NCBI GenBank assembly: GCA_019671135.1
Contig: JAHRHY010000002.1
Coordinates: 3,735,501-3,799,500 of the forward strand
Direction: 5' to 3'
DNA length: 64,000 nucleotides
Source of the DNA: Linnemannia hyalina
Lineage: Eukaryota > Mortierellomycota > Mortierellomycetes > Mortierellales > Mortierellaceae
Position 1 is the first letter of the stretch. Each line of letters opens with the position of its first letter. Below, piece after piece: positions 54,583-63,078 of the stretch. The notes under the pieces are model-generated. The model had not been told where the DNA came from, searched no databases, and saw only the letters and a list, made by a program, of their open reading frames with translations. Both the position numbers and the translations under genes were made by a program.

Positions 54583-55087
54583 AAATGCTATAACAATTGT
54601 AAGTTAACCAAAGTGTAATAATATTAAACGTCGTGCAAATCGTGGGCTTACCTAAAGTATGTCAACATTAAACATTGTAATACTTACGAGTTTATCAAGA
54701 ATGTATTAAAATTAAACATCACAATAATCACGAGGTCATCCAAAATGCGTTCATATCAAATATCATAACTGTGGTAATAACTACAGTTTGTCAGCTGTCG
54801 AATCGAATGCCGAATGTCAAATGTCGAATGTCAAATATTGTTGAGAAAGTGTAGCAATAACGCCATTAAAAACGTATCAGCTACCCTTTCTTTCCAACAA
54901 CCAATGTTTGTTAAAGCCACTATGCTACTTTTTAAAAAAATCGGGATCCAACTTTTTTTTAAAACTACCACTACATCATCACCAGTATCACGAGTGCTAT
55001 ATTGGATATACACATAGGATATATCATGAAAAGGAGATATTAGTAACCATCGCTAATTATATAAACACGAAAACAAATGCTCTACTA
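54583..55087. repeat. Inner part of the right TIR
   Basis: Inverted copy of 49,698-50,202. It ends GCTCTACTA before the right foldback. Confidence 0.93.
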
Positions 55088-55538
55088 GGAGGCCATCCAT
55101 GTTCGGCTCCACCAACCATAGACTACAGTATAAAAATATCTGTCAACACCTATTAAAACAGTGTGTTCCTTGAGAGTACAACAAATCTCATCAGCTTTTT
55201 CCTTCCACCAGTCTCCATTTTCTACATTCACCACCACTACTTTGTAACATCATCTACTTTAGCTGAGAAAGCCTTGGACATGATCATCTCATATTGGAAA
55301 GGAAATTACTATCTGTAATATCCAGGATCCAATATGAGATGATCATGTCCAAGGCTTTCTCAGCTAAAGTAGATGATGTTACAAAGTAGTGGTGGTGAAT
55401 GTAGAAAATGGAGACTGGTGGAAGGAAAAAGCTGATGAGATTTGTTGTACTCTCAAGGAACACACTGTTTTAATAGGTGTTGACAGATATTTTTATACTG
55501 TAGTCTATGGTTGGTGGAGCCGAACATGGATGGCCTCC
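55088..55538. repeat. Foldback palindrome at the right end of the 6.3-kb element
   Basis: Same 451-bp foldback as at the left end, in inverted orientation including its asymmetric 29-bp centre. The symmetry of the whole element is therefore exact through both ends. Confidence 0.95.
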
Positions 55539-56140
55539 ATACATGGCCTATTTAGTCAGCTTTAAGATACGGTATTAACTGCCAAGACGCTAATATGCAC
55601 CGGTATCTATTATTAAAAGCCATGGTATTATTGTAGTAGATCGGATGCTATTCTATGCTATTCTACAGCATTCCTTTTTATTTAACAAAGAGGATAAACA
55701 CATGTACAAACCTACGTCATAAAATAATACTACATTCTTAACCATTTTTAAACCCCGTCTTTAATGCCAAGCAGTCTTAATAAGCAAGATCTACGTCATA
55801 CGAGGAACACTACATTATTAACCACTTAGATGCCTTTTTAAAACTCTTTTGTTACTAAGCGCCAAGCAGTGCTAATAAGCAAGCGCTATTAATGTCCATT
55901 GTGGCAGTGTTCCTGAATTAGTATAAATAAAGGAGTCCACTTCCCTCTTGCTTAATCTTTATCTAGTAACCAACCAACAATTATCCATATCTATACAACC
56001 ATCCATACCTATACAACCATCTTTTATTGCAATTCTTTATATCAGTGTACTAAGCAGCTGCAATCTACCACACATAAACTGAAAACTCATTCACACCCAC
56101 CATACCACAAGTACAATCCATATTATTCATATCCAAAAAC
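55539..56140 (+). promoter_or_regulatory. Promoter region of the Cys/His protein gene, copy A
   Basis: TATAAATA at 55,922-55,929 lies about 210 bases before the ATG, followed by AACCAACCAAC and repeated CCATACCTATACAACCATC leader motifs. The whole block 55,539-56,140 is repeated at 62,434-63,078 (copy B), with small indels. Two TTTTTAAA motifs lie at about 55,745 and 55,829. Confidence 0.6.
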
Positions 56141-58402
56141 ATGAAGTACGTTCAGCTTACAATCGAGCTCATCACCAAGGCCTTTGAGACATTCTCCTCT
56201 AAGAAGGGAGTGGAGTTTAACAAGAAAGATGCAAATAAGATCTTTAAGGCGCTTGATGAGGATGAGGAAGTAGAGAGATACTACTTTTGTGGAGAAAAGT
56301 GCACCAAGTCCAAGCGCAAATGCATGAAGGAAGTTGATGATGAAGGCATGCATTGTTATGTCCACGATCCTGCGCGCAAGTGTCAAGGCACAACTATTAA
56401 GGGTGCTAATTGTGGTAGTGTAGCCAAACTTGGTCAAACATACTGTGGACGTCATCAAGATCAAGATAGAGGTTATATAAAACGTAGTAACAACAACGCA
56501 CCTGTCGACAAGCGTACCAAGTCTTCCAAGGCTTTAAAGAAGACACATACTTCTAAGTTTGTGTCTTCCGATGACGATATGACTTCCGAGGATGAAGAAC
56601 CAAAGAAGCGAAAGAGAAACAAGCAGGAGTCATCGGATGAAGAGCCGTCCGATGATGATGATGAAGAAGATATAATTGCCGTCTCCTTTCCGTTGAGTCC
56701 AAAGGTAGTTGACATAACGTCCAAGAAAAATGTACCACTCGCTAATACATGTATATGGACGCGTTATGCAACTAATCCAGCTTTCCTGTATGCAAAAAGC
56801 TTTACTGTAAATGGCAAGTACATTATTAGGCTAAAGGAAAAGAATCTCTACATTGCATTGTGTCCACCTAAGCTCATGGGCAAGAATCTCCCTGCGCCAG
56901 AAATATCTGAGAAAGAGGCACGCATATTGGCCAAGATGGGTCTTCAAGAGGCAACTTCAGCAGATGTAGAAAAAATAGAAGAGTCTTCTGCTGATGAGAA
57001 TTCTGACGATGATACAGATGATGGTGATACGTCTGATAATGCTGACTCTGACGATGATTTCTCTAAAGATAAAGACTCTGATGATGGCAAGTCCAATAAC
57101 AGACCTGATGTAGAATCTGGAGATGATACCTCTAAGGATAACCCTGATGAAAAACTATCTCATAAAAAGCCATCTAAGGATGATGAGAAGAAGACTTCTC
57201 GAAAGAAAAGGCATTCAGAGATGCCCAAAAATGCAGAGCCATCTTCTAATGTAGATGTTTCTAAGGATGAAAAAGATGAACACACATTTGCACTGGCCAC
57301 AACGGTGCGTAACATTAGATCAGAGAAAGACATACCACTTGCAAAGGATGGAGGATGGATGGTTCATCCTAATAACGACATGCTTGAGTATGCAACTAAC
57401 TTTACGATGAAGGCTAAGTACATTGTCAAGCTATGTGGAAAGAATACATACGTTGGCCTGTTTACGCTTGATCATCTGCGTGGCGGTGGTGATGTTCCAG
57501 AGATGGATATCTTGGAACGCTCCATGCTTAGCAAGATGAAACTTCAAGAAATGTCTGATGAAGAGAGAAAGATGCTTTTCAACGAGGAGGTCGAAGTAGA
57601 AGAGGAACTACCAGTGGAAGGACCGACAGATATATCCAAGATGAAATGGAAAAGGTTTCACAAGCAGCAATTGGAGTATTCCAAGAATGTACTTGTAAAT
57701 GGAAAGCACATTCTCAAGATCCGCAAGCAAAACATTGTAGTTGGCTTGGTGACTGATGACCACATTAGTGCAGAGAATGTCGACTATGATAATCTTAACC
57801 AAAAGGAAAAAGAAAAGATCTTCGCTATGGGCTTTAAGCCACAATGGTCTAAGGATAGGTCGACAGAGAAAGGTGAACCGGTAGAAAAAATAGATGATGA
57901 GGTGCAAGAGTCGAATATTAAGGAAACTTTAGATGAACTTGTAGAAAAAGTAGATGATGAGGTGCAAGAGTCGGATGTTAAGAAAACTCTAGAAGATGGT
58001 GGACCTATGGAAAGCGAAAATGTGAATGCCTCAAGTGTTTACACTACAAAAGACCATCATGATTTTCTGAAGGCAATGGGAGAAGTATATAGCAAAATAA
58101 CAGCTATCGAAGAAGAACTCCGCGAGGAATACGTTTCGGCAGATGGTAATGCAGAAGAAAAAGAACTAATTTTTCACCTAGGTTTGTTGGAGAAAGATTA
58201 TTCCAACTACGAAACATGGCACATGGATAAGTTTGGTTCCCGCGAACCACATTCCGATATATTATGTAAGTTTGCAAAAGAAGGATCTAACAACAGAAAA
58301 ACCATAGTGCAAAGTGTATTAGATAGTATTCAAGCCAAAGAGAAAAGTACGATGGAAGAAAAGAAGCCTCTTGAAGTAACATTTGAGACCGCAGAAGAGT
58401 AG
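56141..58402 (+). CDS. Acidic protein with Cys/His knuckles and a three-fold repeated module (753 aa)
   Basis: One uninterrupted frame starts at ATG 56,141 (MKYVQLTIELITKAFETFSS). Residues about 45-110 hold two zinc-knuckle-like units: CGEKCTKSKRKC..HCYVH and CQGTTIKGANC..YCGRH. The second follows a C-x8-C-x8-C-x2-H layout often seen in short proteins of large DNA viruses (general impression). Basic and acidic low-complexity stretches follow. A module of about 45-70 residues is repeated three times, near 197 (FLYAKSFTVNGKYIIRLKEK), 397 (LEYATNFTMKAKYIVKLCGK) and 500 (LEYSKNVLVNGKHILKIRKQ), each followed by an N/Y-[IV]-x-[IV]-x-L strand. The C-terminus has two direct repeats (VEKIDDEVQES) and a helical end. 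Nucleic-acid or chromatin binding is plausible; the function is unknown. Its neighbour is a DDE transposase gene. Confidence 0.7.
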   Translation: MKYVQLTIELITKAFETFSSKKGVEFNKKDANKIFKALDEDEEVERYYFCGEKCTKSKRKCMKEVDDEGMHCYVHDPARKCQGTTIKGANCGSVAKLGQTYCGRHQDQDRGYIKRSNNNAPVDKRTKSSKALKKTHTSKFVSSDDDMTSEDEEPKKRKRNKQESSDEEPSDDDDEEDIIAVSFPLSPKVVDITSKKNVPLANTCIWTRYATNPAFLYAKSFTVNGKYIIRLKEKNLYIALCPPKLMGKNLPAPEISEKEARILAKMGLQEATSADVEKIEESSADENSDDDTDDGDTSDNADSDDDFSKDKDSDDGKSNNRPDVESGDDTSKDNPDEKLSHKKPSKDDEKKTSRKKRHSEMPKNAEPSSNVDVSKDEKDEHTFALATTVRNIRSEKDIPLAKDGGWMVHPNNDMLEYATNFTMKAKYIVKLCGKNTYVGLFTLDHLRGGGDVPEMDILERSMLSKMKLQEMSDEERKMLFNEEVEVEEELPVEGPTDISKMKWKRFHKQQLEYSKNVLVNGKHILKIRKQNIVVGLVTDDHISAENVDYDNLNQKEKEKIFAMGFKPQWSKDRSTEKGEPVEKIDDEVQESNIKETLDELVEKVDDEVQESDVKKTLEDGGPMESENVNASSVYTTKDHHDFLKAMGEVYSKITAIEEELREEYVSADGNAEEKELIFHLGLLEKDYSNYETWHMDKFGSREPHSDILCKFAKEGSNNRKTIVQSVLDSIQAKEKSTMEEKKPLEVTFETAEE

Positions 58403-58875
58403 ATCAAGAATTTTAAAAACTGTAGATATACCACTTGCACAAATAAAGCTTTTATATATGGAATACACATGTAATATTATCCTCGTCCCTTCCAATGAGA
58501 TTCACCAGATATATTACCCATCTTTTTAAAAACTTCCACCATCCTTTGCACAATTTACAATATTTCTTTCTTGATCACAGTGGTGTTTATCCACAATCTA
58601 CTTATATTTAACATTACGAAAATTACAATAACTATATCTAATATGTTCTACAATGCATGCACTCTTTATGACATTTATTTTTTCACCATTGGCATATTTA
58701 CCAACGATCTGTATAGGAGGCCGCATATCAACAAATATTATAACAATCGTAACTTCCTACAAAGTATGTTACATCAAACATTATAAAAACCACGATAACT
58801 TCATCTGAGACGTTCCACAATGCATGCACCCTCACCATTATTGCATTACCCATATTTTTTTAAAACATTCACCTA
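58403..58875. other. AT-rich region behind the Cys/His gene
   Basis: No gene is supported. It contains TTTTTAAAA motifs near 58,411, 58,525 and 58,857, two ACAATGCATGCAC repeats (about 58,650 and 58,820), and the 9-bp element scar at 58,716-58,724. Confidence 0.5.
58716..58724. mobile_element. Collapsed element remnant GGAGGCCGC between ATA duplications
   Basis: The 9 bases combine the left end (GGAGGCC) and right end (GGCCGC) of the 495-bp family, overlapping on GGCC. They are flanked by ATA on both sides. This is what remains if everything between the two end motifs is deleted. Confidence 0.45.
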
Positions 58876-59370
58876 GGAGGCCTTTCACGTCCAAGTTATC
58901 ATATGGTGTTTGTTACATCTCTGTAGATCTCGACAATATCCATAGCGACTATGGGATGAGAATGTATATATGATACCAAGCATATAAGACAACCATTGTA
59001 ACATTTTTTGTTTAACTATCCTACTAAACACCAACCTATTCTCCAAACAACAAAGTCTTCTTATTTTTCGCACACCACACTCTTGAATATGTCCATCTAC
59101 TATTAACCTGTAACCCTCACTGCAAGATTCGCCAGAGTAGTTCTTGTATGTCATCATCTAAAGCACTTGTACTCTCAACTGTATCTTTGGGGCGAAATAC
59201 AGGGGAGAGATTACATTTTAAAAAAACATGTGCTGTCTATTGCTATTTTATTCTGTGTTCTGTTGCCCACTATGAAGAGATATGTCAGTTATGGAAGTAA
59301 ACACTCCGTTCCTTGGGCTTTGGATATTTTTTATATGCCTTTTTATATCCTCTGCACATGAAGGGGCCGC
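58876..59370 (+). mobile_element. 495-bp family element, copy 6 (mismatched flanks)
   Basis: Full length, subtype 1, nearly identical to copy 3. The left flank is the AT-rich trailer of locus copy A (CTA) and the right flank is gag of retrotransposon C (TAT), so no target duplication is present. Confidence 0.95.
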
Positions 59371-60445
59371 TATCCGAACGACCACGACCGCATTGTGCTG
59401 GCTATCTCGCGCCTCGGTGATACTGCAGCGTTCAAGTACATGCAGAGATACGTTCCGTCCTTCAAGTTGCCTGTCGAGGAGAGACCCGCATGTATTTCTA
59501 ACCTGGATCAGTTCTTTGCTCTTATGAGTAAGAACTTTGGAGTCTCCAATGCTCACGTCCTAGCAGAAACCCAACTCCGTCAACTTAGACAGCGCGGTTC
59601 TGCCATCGACTATACAAACCGTTTCGTCAACCTTGCAGCGGATACAGCATGGAATGATAGCGCAATGATTTCACAGTTCCGCCTCGGCCTGAAGGAGTCT
59701 GTTCAAGAAGCCATGGCAAACTACCCCGAGCCACCTACCTTTGCCGAGTTTTCACAATTGGCTATCGACATCGACAACCGACAGTACGGCTATGCAGTGA
59801 CCCGTTCCGGCAACAAATCTTCCAGCACTCCGTCCCGTTCCACCACTGCCCACACTTCTACTACCACTCAAGCCTCATCCACCCCAACTACCGCGTCCAC
59901 CCCTGCTACCTCAGCTCCCGCGACCACTTCGATGGACATGGATCTCTCGCATGCTCGCCATGGTCCTTTGCCACCGTCTGAGCGTCTTCGTCGTCAAAAG
60001 GAAGGACTGTGCACCTACTGTGGTTCAGCAGATCATTGGCTTGACGACTGCCCCAAGAAACCTGCAAAGCCCTCGTTCAAGAACGCCCCAAAGGCAACAG
60101 CCTCGATCTCGGCCCTTCAGCCTACACAGACTAGCGACCAGCCCGATGCAATCTCTTTCCAATTGGAAAAAGATTCAGCCTAGACAGTAAAGTTGGAGTG
60201 TGTCTGGGCGAGCTGTATAACAAATCTCCAAATGATCCTCTGCTATCCCCTATTACTATTCCAATTACTCTTCACTTCCAAAACTCCTCACTACCAGTCC
60301 ATGCAATGATCGACTCAGGAGCAACCATCTCATTCATTCATCAAAATCTAGCACAACAGCACAACACTTATTACAAATCTCTCTTGCCAATGGTTCAACA
60401 CATACCTCTCATCACGCCACCACATTGGTTATGCAATCCCACTCA
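59371..60445 (+). pseudogene. Gag and protease fragment of Ty3/Gypsy retrotransposon C
   Basis: The gag frame is open from the element border (YPNDHDRIVLAISRLGDTAA) through a capsid region (LRQRGSAIDYTNRFVNLA) to a zinc knuckle CTYCGSADHWLDDC and stops at 60,183. A second frame then begins pol with a protease motif AMIDSGATISFI near 60,305 and breaks off at the next 495-bp element. Both ends are cut by elements; start and LTRs are absent. The family differs from A, B and the chromovirus. Confidence 0.85.
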
Positions 60446-60940
60446 GGAGGCCTTTCAAGTCCAAATTATCATATGGTGTTTGTTACATCTCTGCAGATCT
60501 TGACGATATCCACCGCGTCCATTAGAGGAGAGTGTATGTATGATATCAACCATTTAAAACAACCACTGTAACATTCCTTGCGCGATTATCCTACTAAACA
60601 CAACTACATTCTCCAAACAACAAAGTCTTCTTATTTTTCGCACACCAAACTCTTGAATATGTCCATCTACTATTAACCTGTAACCCTCACTGCAAGATTC
60701 GACAGAGTAGTTCTTGTATGTGATCATCTAAAGCACTTGTATTCCCAACTGTATCTTTGTCGTGAAATACAGGGGAGAGATTACATTTTAAAAATTCTTG
60801 TGCTGTCTATTGCTATTTTATTCTGTGTTCTGTTGCCCACTATGAAGAGATATGCCAGTTATGGAAGTCAACACTCCGTTCCTTGGACTTTGGATATTTT
60901 TTATATGCCTTTTTATATCCTCTGCACATGAAGGGGCCGC
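60446..60940 (+). mobile_element. 495-bp family element, copy 7 (mismatched flanks)
   Basis: Full length, subtype 2, nearly identical to copy 5. The left flank is retrotransposon C (TCA) and the right flank is the start of locus copy B (TAC). Confidence 0.95.
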
Positions 60941-61074
60941 TACCGAATAAAATATAAAAATATATTTGTATTCTCAACTATGTGCTTGCTGTATGATAGA
61001 TACCATCCTACATGCTGTTGTGTATACAGTTAAGTATAAGCCTTTTTAAAAAATTGTTATTGTTGGTTAACGTC

Positions 61075-62358
61075 ATGACAATCCAATACATAAATATTAT
61101 TATGGATCTAACAAAACACTTCCAACAACTGCTTGATGACCATTGGACTTTCCTCAACGCTGGATGGCCAACAATTACACCACGTAATAATCATCGTACT
61201 GTAAGCAAGGAAATTGGGTATATGCCAGAAATAAAAGAAACCCTAAATCGACGCCTTGGTCCTATTCCAGTGTACTTCTTTCTTGTTGACATCTGGCCAA
61301 AGGTTAAGTATCCTGGTCCATACAAAGAAGTGGAGAAAGGTCTTTTAATGCTCTATCATCTTGTCAAAGGACTGTCTATGGAAGCAATGGAACCACACAT
61401 GCCAAAAAGTAGTTTTCATGCAATGCACTCTGTGTTTTATAAGAAAGAATATACTTTGCACAACAAGTACATCACCAACTGTATTGCAACAATGTTCTCC
61501 ACAATTAAAATACGCCTATTGTCTGCAAAGGAAAAGAATCCTCCATTATTTAAGCATGTTACATTGCATCTTGATGGTCATGATACAAGAGCAACATACA
61601 AAGGTGAGAGCAGTGCTGATATGTACTCTTACAAGCTGAAAAAGTCAGGATTACGCACACAGGTAGCAATGGATTGTAATGGCATGGCTTTATTTGTCTC
61701 CAAATCTGCATCTTGCAAGAACAATGCTGATGGAACAATGCTGCTAACGATGAAGTTGGACAAGAGAGTGCATGAGATGGATTGCATTGCTCTCGATGGA
61801 GGGTATCCACAGTTCTTAAGGAGGCTTATAGATGAGTCTGATATTCTTAGAGTCCAAAATTTCGCTCATCCATACCGTAAACAGAAGAACAAGGAACTTA
61901 CACAGGAAGAAGCGTTATACAATACCACCTTTGGTAGTTTCCGCTCGCAGATGGAATCTCTGTTTGCAGACCTTGGTTCCACATTTGAGAAACACAACAA
62001 CCGTACTCCTGTGTTGGTGGATAAGAAACAAACATATAATTTGCAGTTGAAGTTATCTTTGTTACTCTTAAACATGAAAAAGATGGTTGCTTTGTTGAAG
62101 ATTTCTGCAGAACCAATTCATACAGCTTGGCTTCGCGAAGGATTCGAGTATCCGACAACAGAGAACGACGTTGAGCAACCAATGGGATATGTTGATGTTG
62201 GTGCGCTAGTGGAGGATGGAAATACAATGGCACAACTCCAGAACAAATTTCTTGGTATTAATCTTCATGGTGATGTTGATGAGGACCAGTACTCTGATGA
62301 GGACACACCAATGGATCCACCAGTAATACTGCAACCCGGCCTTTCCATTGCGCTTTGA
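61075..62358 (+). CDS. DDE (Harbinger/IS5-like) transposase, complete
   Basis: The frame is open from ATG 61,012. ATG 61,075 or 61,102 is more likely because a CTTTTTAAAAAA motif lies at 61,038-61,048, comparable to the Rep-like gene. About 430-448 residues. Catalytic blocks of the DDE_Tnp_4 type: LHLDGHD (about residue 185 from 61,012), CIALDGGY (about 260) and GSFRSQMESLF with the Glu (about 312), followed by a Leu-rich helix (LSLLLLNMKKMVALL). The N-terminal 150 residues carry a helix-turn-helix-like part (VEKGLLMLYHLVKGLSMEAM). No lesion is seen. It should cut and join DNA ends. It lies upstream of the Cys/His gene in both locus copies and is intact only here. It is a candidate helper for GGAGGCC-ended elements (inference). 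Confidence 0.85.
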   Translation: MTIQYINIIMDLTKHFQQLLDDHWTFLNAGWPTITPRNNHRTVSKEIGYMPEIKETLNRRLGPIPVYFFLVDIWPKVKYPGPYKEVEKGLLMLYHLVKGLSMEAMEPHMPKSSFHAMHSVFYKKEYTLHNKYITNCIATMFSTIKIRLLSAKEKNPPLFKHVTLHLDGHDTRATYKGESSADMYSYKLKKSGLRTQVAMDCNGMALFVSKSASCKNNADGTMLLTMKLDKRVHEMDCIALDGGYPQFLRRLIDESDILRVQNFAHPYRKQKNKELTQEEALYNTTFGSFRSQMESLFADLGSTFEKHNNRTPVLVDKKQTYNLQLKLSLLLLNMKKMVALLKISAEPIHTAWLREGFEYPTTENDVEQPMGYVDVGALVEDGNTMAQLQNKFLGINLHGDVDEDQYSDEDTPMDPPVILQPGLSIAL

Positions 62359-63078
62359 GGTACGTAGTACGAAGCGACAAATGGATGTTAATGGTAATTT
62401 GTAGACTTATTGCAGGTTTTTAAAAGAATAGACATACATAGCCTATTTAGTCAGCGTTGAGATACGGTATTAACTGCCTAGACGCTAATATGCACCGGTA
62501 TCTATTATTAAAAGTCATGGTATTATTGTAGTAGATCGGATGCTATTCTATGCTATTCTACAACATTCCTTTTTATTTAACAAAGAGGATAAACACATGT
62601 ACAAACCTACGTCATAAAAGAATACATAAACACATGTACAAACCTACGTCATAAAAGAATACTACATTCTTAACCATTTTTAAACCCCGTCTTTAACGCC
62701 AAGCAGTCTTAATAAGCAAGATCTACGTCATACGAGGAACACTACGTTATTAACCACTTAGATGCCTTTTTAAAACTCTTTTGTTACTAAGCGCCAAGCA
62801 GTGTTAATAAGCAAGCGCTATTAATATCCAGTGTGGCAGTGTCCCATGAATTAGTATAAATAAAGGACTCCACTTCCCTCTTGCTTAATCTTTATCTTAT
62901 CTAGTAACCAACCAACCATTATCCATATCTATACAACCATCCATACCTATACAACCATCTTTTATTGCAATTCTTTATATCAGTGTACTAAGCAGCTGCA
63001 ATCTACCACACATAAACTGAAAAGTCATTCACACCCACCATATCACAAGTACAATCTATATCGTTCATATCCAAAAAC
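62359..63078 (+). promoter_or_regulatory. Promoter region of copy B, with the empty target site
   Basis: ATA at 62,434-62,436 is the unoccupied counterpart of the 6.3-kb insertion. TATAAATA lies at 62,855-62,862. A segment of about 34 bases (AAACACATGTACAAACCTAC...) is tandemly duplicated at about 62,592-62,660 relative to copy A. The leader contains the same CCATACCTATACAACCATC motifs. Confidence 0.6.

Larger units (their letters stand above)
49247..55538. mobile_element. 6.3-kb transposon with 956-bp TIRs, Rep-like and DDE genes
   Basis: The element starts GGAGGCCATCC and ends GGATGGCCTCC. Left arm 49,247-50,202 and right arm 54,583-55,538 are inverted repeats of each other (every pair sums to 104,785). 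ATA flanks it (49,244-49,246; 55,539-55,541), and the unoccupied sequence GACATACATAGCC is present at 62,431-62,443 of the paralogous locus. The cargo is a 132-bp tandem array, an 81-aa frame, a 550-aa Rep_trans-like protein and, facing it, a DDE transposase lacking its N-terminal third. The 3-bp duplication and DDE type fit the Harbinger/IS5 superfamily. The Rep-like gene has no counterpart that I know in that superfamily. The DDE truncation suggests that movement would need a helper. Confidence 0.92.

Noticed and set aside
58571..58786. 71-aa frame behind the Cys/His gene
   Set aside because: It is AT-rich with Ile/Asn/Tyr bias, contains the GGAGGCCGC scar and shows no domain. Chance frame.
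58876..60940. Copies 6 and 7 as one composite insertion with a target duplication
   Set aside because: The outer triplets are CTA and TAC. Only TA is shared, so a 3-bp duplication is not demonstrated.
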